A DNA stretch of 64,000 nucleotides from [Clostridium] hylemonae DSM 15053 (GTDB lineage Bacteria; Bacillota; Clostridia; Lachnospirales; Lachnospiraceae): the NCBI RefSeq assembly GCF_008281175.1, contig NZ_CP036524.1, positions 1,426,001 through 1,490,000 of the forward strand, given 5' to 3'. The notes beneath the pieces were generated by a model. The model searched no databases. It was not told the DNA's origin and worked only from the letters and a program-made list of their open reading frames with translations. The translations under genes and the position numbers were made by a program. This document shows positions 16,402-25,387 of the stretch, one piece after another (the stretch's first letter is position 1; every line of letters starts with the position of its first letter).

Positions 16402-17417
16402 GGCTGTTATGTGATTATCTGAAGGAACATATCAGATCCGTATGTCTCTATATCGGTTTTATCGGCATATTTGCAGTTGTTTTCTATTTGAGTAATGTCC
16501 GGCTGGACGCGGTACTGTATGCGTTCTTTTTGTCTGTCATATGGTTTGTGCTGTACGGGGGGATCGGATTTGTACGGTATGCAGACAGGCACAGGAAGCT
16601 TCTGGAAGCCGGAAAGCAGATAAAGACGGTCTGGGCGGAGCTCCCGGAAGCTTTCGGCCTGATAGAACAAGATTACCAGAGCATGATCAAAGAACTCTTT
16701 GACAGTAAGGTGGAGATGGAATCGGAAGAGGAGATCGCACGGCAGGAGATGATAGATTACTACAGTCTGTGGGCGCATCAGATCAAGACGCCGATCGCCG
16801 CCATGCGCGTCCTCCTGCAGTCGTGGGAGGAGGAGCAGACGCCGGGAGACCAGACACATCTGAAGGAATTAAAGCTGGAATTATTTAAGATAGAGCAGTA
16901 TGTCGAGATGGTGCTCTCTTATCTGCGCCTCGGGGATATGGCGTCGGACATGGTGCTTCAGTGGTATTCCCTGGACGATATTGTGCGGCAGGCTGTCCGC
17001 AAGTATTCCCAGATGTTTATTCTGCAGAAGATGAAGCTTGACTTTACGCCGTCAGAAGATATGGTGCTGACGGACGAGAAATGGCTTGTGTTTGTGGTGG
17101 AGCAGCTGCTCTCCAACGCGCTCAAATATACGAGGGCCGGCAGTATTTCCGTGTATGCGGACAAGAGCAGAGGGGCGGAAGTTCTTGTGATTGAAGACAC
17201 CGGTATCGGAATTCAGGAAGAGGACCTTCCCCGCGTGTTTGAGAAGGGCTTTACGGGATACAACGGCAGAAAGGATAAAAAGTCTACAGGAATCGGACTG
17301 TATCTGTGCAAGACAGTTATGGACAGGCTGGGCCACGGACTGTGGATCGAGTCGGAGGTCGGCGCAGGCACGAGAGTATTTCTGTCGCTGGAGAGAGACG
17401 AGATCGTGCCGGAGTAG
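16398..17417 (+). CDS. Bce-type intramembrane-sensing histidine kinase
   Basis: 339 residues. Two close transmembrane helices (about 12-32 and 37-58) with almost no extracytoplasmic loop are the hallmark of BceS-like kinases that sense peptide flux through the BceAB transporter rather than the peptide itself. The phospho-acceptor is His127 in WAHQIKTPIAAMR. The HATPase domain shows the N-box (EQLLSNALKYT), the G1 box (IEDTGIGI) and the KSTGIGLYL G2 box. The ATG overlaps the regulator stop. All catalytic motifs are intact. Confidence 0.92.
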   Translation: MRLLCDYLKEHIRSVCLYIGFIGIFAVVFYLSNVRLDAVLYAFFLSVIWFVLYGGIGFVRYADRHRKLLEAGKQIKTVWAELPEAFGLIEQDYQSMIKELFDSKVEMESEEEIARQEMIDYYSLWAHQIKTPIAAMRVLLQSWEEEQTPGDQTHLKELKLELFKIEQYVEMVLSYLRLGDMASDMVLQWYSLDDIVRQAVRKYSQMFILQKMKLDFTPSEDMVLTDEKWLVFVVEQLLSNALKYTRAGSISVYADKSRGAEVLVIEDTGIGIQEEDLPRVFEKGFTGYNGRKDKKSTGIGLYLCKTVMDRLGHGLWIESEVGAGTRVFLSLERDEIVPE

Positions 17418-17425
17418 GCGCATAC

Positions 17426-17501
17426 CTTACACGATTGTAAGTTTAGGATAAGGAAATGTAAGTCAAATCAATGGCAGAGCATTTCCTTCTTTTATTATAA
17501 T
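17426..17501 (+). promoter_or_regulatory. BceR-like operator and promoter of the ABC genes
   Basis: CTTACACGATTGTAAG (17426-17441) is a perfect palindrome that fits the described BceR box TNACA-N4-TGTAA. A further TGTAAG half-site lies at about 17458-17463. A perfect TATAAT (17496-17501) follows without a recognisable -35, as expected for a promoter that needs an activator. Transcription would start about 35 bases before the ATP-binding gene. Confidence 0.75.
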
Positions 17502-17542
17502 GAACTTGTAAAACAGAACAGACAGAAAGGTAGGTATGGAAC

Positions 17543-18310
17543 ATGTCATTGTTGGATGTCAAAAATGTCAGAAAAATATACACGACCCGTTTTGGTGGGA
17601 ATCAGGTGGAGGCGCTTAAGAATGTGAGCTTTTCTGTGGAGCCGAGGGAGTATGTGGCGATCATGGGGGAGTCCGGTTCCGGCAAGACGACGCTGCTGAA
17701 CATTCTGGCTTCCCTCGATAAGCCGACAGGGGGAAAAGTGTATCTGAAAGGAAACGATCTGTCCAAGGTAAAAGAAAAGGAGCTTGCTGCGTTTCGGCGG
17801 CAGAATCTCGGGTTCGTGTTTCAGGACTTTAATCTTCTGGATACGTTTTCTCTTAAGGATAATATCTTCCTTCCGCTGGTGCTTTCGGGCAGGAAGTACG
17901 AAGAGATGGAAAAGAGGCTGGCGCCGATCGCAGAGAGTCTCGGGATCAAAAGTCTGCTGAATAAATTTCCGTATGAGGTGTCGGGGGGACAGAAACAGCG
18001 TGCGGCTGTGGCGAGGGCCATCATTACAAAGCCGCAGCTGATCCTGGCGGACGAACCGACGGGGGCGCTTGATTCCAGGGCAGCAGACGAACTGATGAAC
18101 CTGTTCGGCGTGATCAATAACGAGGGGCAGACGATCCTCATGGTGACGCACAGTGTAAAGGCTGCGAGCAACGCAAAGAGAGTGCTCTTTATAAAAGACG
18201 GGGAGGTATTCCACCAGCTGTACAGGGGCAACCTTACGAATGAACAGATGTACCAGAAGATAGCAGATACACTCACTGTTCTGACTACGGGAGGTGAAAG
18301 GGGTGAATAA
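17543..18310 (+). CDS. Bce-type ABC transporter, ATP-binding subunit
   Basis: 255-residue ABC ATPase of the MacB/LolD/BceA group. The Walker A motif GESGSGKTTL, the Q-loop FVFQDFNLLD, the signature SGGQKQRAAVARA and Walker B LILADEPTGALD are all intact. It pairs with the overlapping FtsX-type permease downstream to remove lipid II- or undecaprenyl-pyrophosphate-targeting peptides such as bacitracin; that function is known for the family, and the actual peptide here is unknown. AGAAAGG lies upstream of the ATG. Confidence 0.93.
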   Translation: MSLLDVKNVRKIYTTRFGGNQVEALKNVSFSVEPREYVAIMGESGSGKTTLLNILASLDKPTGGKVYLKGNDLSKVKEKELAAFRRQNLGFVFQDFNLLDTFSLKDNIFLPLVLSGRKYEEMEKRLAPIAESLGIKSLLNKFPYEVSGGQKQRAAVARAIITKPQLILADEPTGALDSRAADELMNLFGVINNEGQTILMVTHSVKAASNAKRVLFIKDGEVFHQLYRGNLTNEQMYQKIADTLTVLTTGGERGE

Positions 18311-20288
18311 GTCCATATATTCCAAACTTGCGTTGACGAACATCAAAAATAACCGGAAAACCTATATCCCTTATATACTGACGGCGGTTCTGACGGTGAT
18401 GATGTACTATATCATGGATGCGCTCGCCAGAAATAAAAGTGTGGGGGACGGAAGCCTGAGGCTCTGCCTGAATTACGCCCTTGGCGTTATCATCGTGTTT
18501 GCGGTCATCTTTTTGTTTTACACAAACAGCTTCCTGATCAAACGTAGAAAAAAGGAGATTGGAGTGTACAACATTCTCGGGATGGGAAAGCGGCATATCG
18601 CAAAGATGCTGACGGTGGAATCTCTGATCACAGCCGGCGCAAGCATCGCTGTGGGGCTTGCAACGGGCGTGATATTCAGTAAGCTTATGTACCTCGTACT
18701 GCTGAAGATCCTCCATTATAAAATAAATATGTCCTTTGAGATCTCACCGGTATCCGTCGCGCGTACGATCCTGCTGTTTGCGGCCATATTTGCCCTGACG
18801 CTGCTGTATAATCTCATGCAGATACATCTGGCAAATCCGGTGGAGCTGCTGCGGGGAGGAAACCAGGGGGAGAAAGAGCCGAAGACAAAGATCCTGCTGA
18901 CGATTTTCGGCGTTGTGACGATCGGGATCGGATACTATATCGCCATTGCCACGGAATCTCCTCTGGAAGCGCTCATGTTCTTTTTTGTGGCGGTCATCTG
19001 CGTTATCCTCGGGACATACGCACTGTTCACCGCGGGCAGCATCGCGCTGTTGAAGGCGCTTCGGAAAAACAAGTCATTTTATTATAAGACGAAGCATTTT
19101 ACATCTGTATCCGGCATGATCTACCGGATGAAACAGAATGCAGTCGGGCTTGCCAATATCTGTATCCTGAGCACGATGGTGCTCGTGATGGTCTCGACGA
19201 CGGTTTCTCTGTACGCCGGTATGGATGATATACTGAATACGAGGTTCCCGGAACGGTTCCGGGTGACCAACTATGCGGCCACGGAAGAAGGGATGGAAAG
19301 GACCGGCCAGATCATCTCGCAGGAGACTGAAAAAGCAGGCGTGACAGTTAAGAATAAAGTCGCATACCGTTCCGGCGAGATGTCCGCAATATTAGACGGA
19401 GATAAAGTCCACCTGGAAGACACCGGAAGCTATGGGATGAGTGACATGGTTGAGCTGAGCGTTATCCCTCTGGAGGATTACAATACATTTGAAAAGAAAG
19501 ACGTATCACTGGGAGACGATGAAGCGCTCATATACATGACGGGCAGAACATACGGAAAAGATACGATACAGGTCGGGAGCAGACGGTACAAAGTGGCCCG
19601 CGAGCTGAAAGATATGGTACTGGAGAGAAAGAATAAGTCCAATGTGGTGGAGCGCATGTACATGGTCGTTCCGGATCTTCAGCAGACAGTGAAGATCACG
19701 GACGAAGCGTACGGGAACAGTACGATGGATGATGCGTGGACCGAGCGGATGGGAAATGTGCGGTATATCGTCCGTCTCGACTTAAGTGGAAGCGATGAAA
19801 AATGCCTGAGCGCGATGAAAGCCATGCAGAAGCAGATCGAGTCAGAAGTATCTCCGTCTGTATGCGAAAGCAGGGATATAAGCGTGGAAAGCTTCTACAT
19901 GCTTTACGGCGGTCTGCTGTTTATTGGAATCTATCTCGGGCTCATGTTCCTGATGGCGACTGTGCTCATCATTTACTATAAGCAGATATCCGAAGGATAT
20001 GACGACAAAGAACGCTACCAGATCATGCAGAAGGTCGGCATGGACAAAAAAGAAGTGAAACGTTCCATACGAAGCCAGGTGCTGACTGTATTTTTCCTGC
20101 CGCTCATCGTGGCGATCATCCATATCGCAGTGGCATTCAAAGTTATGACAAAGATGCTGGCAACACTGAATCTGGTAAATGTACCGCTGTTTTTGACATG
20201 TACGATAATAACAGTTGTAGTTTTTGCGATATTTTACGCAATTGTATTCGCAATTACTGCCAGAGAGTATTATAAGATCGTCAATTAA
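18303..20288 (+). CDS. Bce-type ABC transporter, permease subunit
   Basis: FtsX-like permease of about 661 residues with the ten-helix Bce layout: helix 1 near the N-terminus, three helices by residue 150, further helices to about 300, a large extracytoplasmic domain (about 310-530), and three C-terminal helices. The GTG at 18303 is preferred over the GTG at 18294 because GGAGG at 18290-18294 sits at proper spacing and the family begins MNKSIYSKLAL-like. It overlaps the ATPase gene by eight bases. The large loop is the likely peptide-binding and signalling part. Confidence 0.9.
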   Translation: MNKSIYSKLALTNIKNNRKTYIPYILTAVLTVMMYYIMDALARNKSVGDGSLRLCLNYALGVIIVFAVIFLFYTNSFLIKRRKKEIGVYNILGMGKRHIAKMLTVESLITAGASIAVGLATGVIFSKLMYLVLLKILHYKINMSFEISPVSVARTILLFAAIFALTLLYNLMQIHLANPVELLRGGNQGEKEPKTKILLTIFGVVTIGIGYYIAIATESPLEALMFFFVAVICVILGTYALFTAGSIALLKALRKNKSFYYKTKHFTSVSGMIYRMKQNAVGLANICILSTMVLVMVSTTVSLYAGMDDILNTRFPERFRVTNYAATEEGMERTGQIISQETEKAGVTVKNKVAYRSGEMSAILDGDKVHLEDTGSYGMSDMVELSVIPLEDYNTFEKKDVSLGDDEALIYMTGRTYGKDTIQVGSRRYKVARELKDMVLERKNKSNVVERMYMVVPDLQQTVKITDEAYGNSTMDDAWTERMGNVRYIVRLDLSGSDEKCLSAMKAMQKQIESEVSPSVCESRDISVESFYMLYGGLLFIGIYLGLMFLMATVLIIYYKQISEGYDDKERYQIMQKVGMDKKEVKRSIRSQVLTVFFLPLIVAIIHIAVAFKVMTKMLATLNLVNVPLFLTCTIITVVVFAIFYAIVFAITAREYYKIVN

Positions 20289-20291
20289 CGA

Positions 20292-20348
20292 AATTTTGAA
20301 AGGGGTCTGACCCCTCCTATATGAGGGGGTCAGACCCCTTTCAAAATT
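20292..20348 (+). repeat. Double-palindromic AGGGGTCTGACCCCT repeat, also terminator-like
   Basis: Perfect 23-bp arms (20292-20314 and 20326-20348) with core GGGGTCTGACCCC on one side and GGGGTCAGACCCC on the other; each arm core is itself a palindrome around one central base. The stem ends in CAAAATT after the permease gene and could stop transcription. A second copy of the core pair is at 63064-63101, so this is a dispersed repeat rather than a simple terminator. Confidence 0.75.
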
Positions 20349-20367
20349 GTTTCAAAATTCAACATAC

Positions 20368-20396
20368 TTGAATTTTAGAATGTACTATATTACAAT
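20368..20396 (+). promoter_or_regulatory. Promoter of the cupin gene
   Basis: TTGAAT (20368-20373), 17-base spacer, TACAAT (20391-20396), 39 bases ahead of the ATG. Confidence 0.65.
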
Positions 20397-20435
20397 GAAT
20401 ATAGTAAGCAGTTACAGGAAAAAGGAGGAAGCAGC

Positions 20436-20780
20436 ATGACGAAAGCAGGAGAAAGGGAAGTCGTTACGGTGGAGCGTGCCAACGGCGGAGCCGGATTTAT
20501 TATGAAAGAAGCGCTCATAAGCGCAGAACAGCTCGGGGAACACTGTAAGATGTTCAGCCGTGTGACTTTAAAGCCGAACTGTGAGCTTGGATATCACGAG
20601 CATCACGGGGAGACGGAGACGTATTACATATTGAGCGGGAGCGGGATGTATGATGACAACGGCAAGGCGGTTCCGGTGGAGGCGGGGGATGTGACCTTCT
20701 GCAGGGACGGAGACGGACATGGCCTGAAGAATACGGGGACAGAGGACCTTTCCTTCGTGGCGCTCATATTGAAATTATAG
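20436..20780 (+). CDS. Single-domain cupin protein
   Basis: 114-residue cupin_2-type beta barrel. The first metal motif is visible as GYHEHHGETETYYILSGSG (two His and a Glu) and the second ends in the DGHGLKNTG histidine, so a metal site is likely. Such small cupins include sugar isomerases, dioxygenases and sensors; the sequence does not decide. An AAAGGAGG site precedes the ATG, and the gene has its own promoter and terminator. It may be under separate control from the neighbouring peptide-resistance module. Confidence 0.85.
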   Translation: MTKAGEREVVTVERANGGAGFIMKEALISAEQLGEHCKMFSRVTLKPNCELGYHEHHGETETYYILSGSGMYDDNGKAVPVEAGDVTFCRDGDGHGLKNTGTEDLSFVALILKL

Positions 20781-20793
20781 GATGACGATAGAA

Positions 20794-20831
20794 CCGGCGG
20801 CAGTCAGAAACTGCCGCCGGACTTTTTTTTT
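20794..20831 (+). terminator. Terminator of the cupin gene
   Basis: CCGGCGGCAGT (20794-20804) pairs with ACTGCCGCCGG (20810-20820) with a 5-base loop, followed by nine T residues at 20823-20831. Strong on the plus strand. Confidence 0.9.
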
Positions 20832-20850
20832 CGGATATATCGTGAGAGAT

Positions 20851-21948
20851 TCAGGAGCTTAATCGTTCTCTCAGACAGGCCATGAGCCGGTCATTGTCCT
20901 CCGGCTTCATGATGCAGAACCGGATATATTCTCCGTCCAGGCTTTCAAAGGAGGAACAGTCACGTATCATAAGCCCGCGGCGGATGGCGTATTCAAATAC
21001 ATCGAAGGAGGTGAGTCCCTCCCGGAGGAGCCTGATGAGAATAAAGTTGGCGCTTGGACGGTACGCTTTGACGCTCTTCCACGTGCATAGTTCACGGTAC
21101 AGACGGGAGCGCTCGGAATCAATGAGCGACCATGTCTTCTTTATATAGGCGTCATCCTGGAGCATAAGCTCCCCGGCAAAGGCGCCTACGCTGCTTAAGC
21201 TCCATGGATTCTGGTGCCGGCGCAGGGAGGAGAGGAAATCCTCATTGCTTGTGATCCCGTAGCCGAAGCGGAGGCCCGGGGCCGCGAAAAATTTGGACAC
21301 GCCGCGGATCACCATAAAGTTGTCATACTTCGGGATAAGCCCGATAGCGGTGACAGACGCAGGCTCTGGAGCAAATTCCGCGTACGTCTCATCGATCATC
21401 ACAAAGATGCCTCTTTCCCGGCACGGCCGGATGATTTCCTCAAGTTCACCGCAGGTGAGCGCGGAAGAAGTAGGATTGTTTGGATTGCACAGTATGAGCA
21501 GTCCGGTTTCCGGGGTGAGGGCGGACAGAAGATCCGGAATATCAAGGATAAAGTCTCTGTCTTCCCGCAGGTTATAATATTCCAGCGTACCGCCTGCCAA
21601 AGAGAGTTCCCGGGCGTACTCCGAGTAAGTCGGACCGATGACGAGCGCCTTTTTGGGCCTCTGCCGGCCGATGAGCAGGGAGATCAGCTCTGTGGATCCG
21701 TTCCCTACGACGATATGTGCCGGGTCCGCGTGGCAGTATGTTCCGATCGTCTGGCGGAGCGCCGTGTAATTGCGGTCCGGGTAGCGGGTGATGACATCGA
21801 GGTGAGAGGCGAGCTGTTCCTTAACATATTCCGAGAGACCGAGCGGATTGACGTTAGCGCCGAAACTGACGATGTCCTCCTGCGGTATATGGTAGTATTC
21901 TGAGATCTGTTCAATATCACTTCCGTGAAATTCTGGTTTTTTATCCAT
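20851..21948 (-). CDS. PLP-dependent aminotransferase, HisC/CobD type
   Basis: 365-residue fold-type I aminotransferase. The N-terminus HGSDIEQISEYY with FGANVNPLGL resembles threonine-phosphate decarboxylase (CobD) and HisC2 enzymes. The PLP-binding pieces are present: NGSTELI, NPNNPTSSAL, DETYAEF and the lysine in RGVSKFFAAPGLRFGY. No cobalamin or histidine genes are near, so histidinol-phosphate aminotransferase, CobD or another aminotransferase remain possible. It reads leftwards from its start next to the DUF5717 promoter and converges on the cupin gene. Confidence 0.8.
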   Translation of the reverse strand: MDKKPEFHGSDIEQISEYYHIPQEDIVSFGANVNPLGLSEYVKEQLASHLDVITRYPDRNYTALRQTIGTYCHADPAHIVVGNGSTELISLLIGRQRPKKALVIGPTYSEYARELSLAGGTLEYYNLREDRDFILDIPDLLSALTPETGLLILCNPNNPTSSALTCGELEEIIRPCRERGIFVMIDETYAEFAPEPASVTAIGLIPKYDNFMVIRGVSKFFAAPGLRFGYGITSNEDFLSSLRRHQNPWSLSSVGAFAGELMLQDDAYIKKTWSLIDSERSRLYRELCTWKSVKAYRPSANFILIRLLREGLTSFDVFEYAIRRGLMIRDCSSFESLDGEYIRFCIMKPEDNDRLMACLRERLSS

Positions 21949-21991
21949 ATCTATACTTCCTGTCTATATATTTTCAAGATTTTGTATCTAC

Positions 21992-22025
21992 AGCATTGCC
22001 ATTACAGTCAGAACAATGCTATAAT
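21992..22025 (+). promoter_or_regulatory. Promoter of the DUF5717 operon with a dyad
   Basis: TTGCCA (21996-22001), 18-base spacer, TATAAT (22020-22025). The inverted repeat AGCATTG (21992-21998) / CAATGCT (22014-22020) brackets the spacer and could be an operator shared with the divergent aminotransferase gene. Confidence 0.6.
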
Positions 22026-22049
22026 TCATTATAGTATGTTTTTAGAAAA

Positions 22050-25000
22050 ATGCAACGAAAGAAGCAGGTGGCAGGCTTGAAAAACAAAATTCAGAAATTT
22101 TCTAAGGGTGACTTCCATAATGCACATCCCGATGTGATCTTTCAGGAAACCAATCTCGTAATGATCATCGGAGAGGGGGAGGTGTACAGGGGAAGTTTTT
22201 CTGTGAAAAGCCAGACAGAGGGGAATATACGGGGGTTGATATACCCGTCTTCTTTTCGTGTACATTTTAAAGACCAGGGATTTGAGGGGAATCCTGCGAG
22301 GGTAGAATTTACCTACGACGGCAGAGGCCTGCGTCCCGGTCATGTGGAAGAGGGAAAATTTACGGTTGTGTGCAACGGGGGGGAGTACGAGCTGTCCTTC
22401 ACAGCGATCATCGAGAAGCCGTATGTGATGACTTCCTATGGAAAAGTACAGAGTACAGACGATTTCAGAAAACTGGCGATCAAAGATTATTCAGAGGCGG
22501 GGCGGCTGTTCCGCTCCAGAGAATTCTATGAGATATTAAAATATGAAAACGAGCGCATCTTTTACCTCTACGATAATATGAGAAAATGGTCTCTCGGCGA
22601 GCAGGCGATGGAAGAGTTCCTTGTGGGCATCAAGCAGAAAGAATGCATCTTCCTCACACTTCCGGGGGAAGGCATGCTGTTTGAGGATATCGAGGAGTCG
22701 ACGAAAGGGACCCTTACGCTCATGAAGAATACGTGGGGGTTCATGCCGATCAAAGTTGAGGCGGAGGGGCGGTTTATCAAAGTGCTCCGGCCGGAGCTGA
22801 GCACCGAAGATTTTGTCGGAAATACGTATGAGGTGGAGTATCTCGTGAGGCCGGAAGAACTGCACGGCGGAAGAAACTTCGGGGCATTGAAGTTCATCAC
22901 CCCGTATGAGACGCTGATCTATGAGATAGAAGTGCTTCAGAATCAGGATTATGACGAAGACCATCGAATGAAGGAGCTGCTGGAGGCTCAGATTCTGAAA
23001 GGTTATGTCGGCTATGTGGCCGGGCGGGTAGAGCTGAACAACTGGGTGGAGAGCGCGATTGAGAAGATGGCGGCCCTCCGCAAGATGGATCCGCAGAGTG
23101 AGACGCTTCAGCTTCTCCAGGCCCATATATATGTAGCCGGCAATAAGATAGAAGAGGCCAAGTGGATACTTGAGAATTACAATTACAACCGGTTTGCCAT
23201 AGGGAAGGATCCCGTGACAAACTGTTATTACCTGTATCTGACCGCTCTCATCCGGGGGAAGGGCAGCCATATAGACAGAGTCCTTGACGAGATAGGCAAG
23301 ACTTACATGCGCCATCAGGATTCATGGCCGCTGCTCAGCATGATAATCAATCTGGATCCGAGATACCGCAATCCATATAAGAAAATAGAGGTGCTTGAGC
23401 AGCAGTTCAGTTTTGAGATACATGAAGTGCTTTTTTATCTTGCGGCGTATGAATGCTATCAGGAAAAACCGACGCTGCTGAAAAAACTCGGAAAATTTGA
23501 GATCCAGGTGCTTAACTTTGCCTCCAAATACAGGCTGATGACGAAGGAGCTGGCGCTGTACGTCGCCAATTTTGCCAGCCAGCAGAAAAATTACAGCGAC
23601 GCTATGTTCCGGATCCTGGAACGCATCTACAAGATGTACAGTGAGACGATGATACTGAATACGATCTGCACGCTGCTGATCAAGGGAAATAAGACCCAGC
23701 AGCGCTATTTTGAGTGGTATAAGCGCGCGGTGGACGCAGAACTTAAAATAGCGCAGCTTTATGAGTATTATATGGTGACGATAGAGGAAGAGCGGGTGAG
23801 AGGCCCGCTGCCGAAATCCATATTTCTGTACTTTATGCACGGCAATACGCTGGATTACAAGAAAGCCGCATTTCTGTATGCCAACCTGATCACATATGAA
23901 GAAGAAGGCAGCGACCTGTATCTGAGTTACAGAGAACAGATGGTGGCTTTTACATGGGAACAGCTGGAAAAGCGCCATATTACAGAATCGCTGAAGATTT
24001 TGTACAAGAGGTTCCTCCGGGAAGATGAGATGACTTCAGAGCGCATGGAGGCGCTGCACGACATCTGCTTTGCCTATGAGATCACGACAAGAGTGCGCAA
24101 TATGAACTGTGTTCTTGTCATTGAGAAGGACGGAAACGTCAGGCAGAGGATCCCTTACGACGAGGAGGACGGCGCGGTCATCTTTCTGTATGACAAGGAG
24201 TCGAGAGTTGTGTGGGAGTCTCTGGAGGGAAGACATTATACGGATTCTATCGCTTATGAGACGAAGCGTCTGTTCTACGAGCCGCGTTTCCTTGACATGT
24301 ACAAAAAATACGCGGCCCACGCCGGTATATGGAAGCATGAAGAGCAGAAACGGGAGGCCACCTTTGACAGTATACGGGAGCTTGGGACGGATGCATTTGA
24401 CGAAAAGGATATCTTCCGCCTCTGCAGCAAAAGGATAAGAGAAGACAACTATGAGGAAGATGAGTTTTTAAGCTTCCTCTGTTTTGAACTTTTTAAGAAG
24501 GAGCAGTATGACAAAGTAACGCTGACATATCTTGCCAACTATTACTGCGGGGCGACTTCGGATATGAAGCGTCTCTGGAAGGTGCTGAGAGAATATGGGA
24601 TCGCGTCCAACAAAGTCGGCGAACGTATTATCACCCAGATGGTCTTCTCCGAGGATATGTTCATGGAGGAAGATATATTTGAGGACTATTATCTGTCCGA
24701 CAGCGTATATTTCCGTCTTAAGCAGGCGTATCTGGCCTATGTTTCCAGAGAGTTTGTGCTGAAAGGCAGAGAGACGGGCAGGATCGTGTTTGACATTATC
24801 ATCCACGAGTGTGAGAAGAAGGAAGAACTGCCGGATATATGTAAAATAGCCCTTTTAAAATATTTCTCCGCGCGGGATTATACGGTGGACGAAGAGCCGG
24901 TACTCCACGAAGTCCTGCGGGAAATGTGTGAGAAACAGCTCGTATTCCCATGTTATCTGAACTTTAAGGAGGCGTGGCTCAGAGAGAACCAGCTCTATGA

Positions 25001-25370
25001 CAAGGCTATGATCGAGTACCACGCAAAGCCGGGCAGCAGGGTGGAGCTCCATTACAAGCTGAAGCAGGGCAGAAAAGAAGAACTGGGATACCACATGGAA
25101 GTGATGACGCCGGCATATGAGAACATATATGTAAAGCAGTTTATCCTGTATGCAGACGAGAGTATCAGTTATTACTTTAAAGAGACAGCTGACAAAGAGC
25201 GTATTACGACGGAGAAAAAGACGCTTTCCAATGAAAGAAAGACCGCCGGCACGGGAAAGTTCGGCAGGCTGAATGAGATGTCCGCCATGAGTCCTGCAAG
25301 CAGGAAAAAGGCCATGCTTCTGTACAGGGAGGAAGAGATCATGGCGGAAGAAATATATAAATTATACTAG
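22050..25370 (+). CDS. DUF5717 family giant repeat-containing protein
   Basis: About 1106 residues, cytoplasmic by appearance (no signal peptide or membrane helix). The N-terminal about 300 residues are beta-rich (VYRGSFSVKSQTEGNIRGLIYPSS-like segments that could be Ig-type domains); the middle (about 310-900) is helical with spaced aromatic residues suggesting TPR-like solenoid repeats; a beta-rich part closes the chain. I recognise it as the DUF5717 family of Lachnospiraceae, which has no assigned function. The start may be the ATG at 22050 or a TTG at 22077 with AGGTGG just ahead. It leads a three-gene operon with DUF5716 and a TPR protein. Confidence 0.8.
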   Translation: MQRKKQVAGLKNKIQKFSKGDFHNAHPDVIFQETNLVMIIGEGEVYRGSFSVKSQTEGNIRGLIYPSSFRVHFKDQGFEGNPARVEFTYDGRGLRPGHVEEGKFTVVCNGGEYELSFTAIIEKPYVMTSYGKVQSTDDFRKLAIKDYSEAGRLFRSREFYEILKYENERIFYLYDNMRKWSLGEQAMEEFLVGIKQKECIFLTLPGEGMLFEDIEESTKGTLTLMKNTWGFMPIKVEAEGRFIKVLRPELSTEDFVGNTYEVEYLVRPEELHGGRNFGALKFITPYETLIYEIEVLQNQDYDEDHRMKELLEAQILKGYVGYVAGRVELNNWVESAIEKMAALRKMDPQSETLQLLQAHIYVAGNKIEEAKWILENYNYNRFAIGKDPVTNCYYLYLTALIRGKGSHIDRVLDEIGKTYMRHQDSWPLLSMIINLDPRYRNPYKKIEVLEQQFSFEIHEVLFYLAAYECYQEKPTLLKKLGKFEIQVLNFASKYRLMTKELALYVANFASQQKNYSDAMFRILERIYKMYSETMILNTICTLLIKGNKTQQRYFEWYKRAVDAELKIAQLYEYYMVTIEEERVRGPLPKSIFLYFMHGNTLDYKKAAFLYANLITYEEEGSDLYLSYREQMVAFTWEQLEKRHITESLKILYKRFLREDEMTSERMEALHDICFAYEITTRVRNMNCVLVIEKDGNVRQRIPYDEEDGAVIFLYDKESRVVWESLEGRHYTDSIAYETKRLFYEPRFLDMYKKYAAHAGIWKHEEQKREATFDSIRELGTDAFDEKDIFRLCSKRIREDNYEEDEFLSFLCFELFKKEQYDKVTLTYLANYYCGATSDMKRLWKVLREYGIASNKVGERIITQMVFSEDMFMEEDIFEDYYLSDSVYFRLKQAYLAYVSREFVLKGRETGRIVFDIIIHECEKKEELPDICKIALLKYFSARDYTVDEEPVLHEVLREMCEKQLVFPCYLNFKEAWLRENQLYDKAMIEYHAKPGSRVELHYKLKQGRKEELGYHMEVMTPAYENIYVKQFILYADESISYYFKETADKERITTEKKTLSNERKTAGTGKFGRLNEMSAMSPASRKKAMLLYREEEIMAEEIYKLY

Positions 25371-25387
25371 GAGAGGAGGAGACGGTA

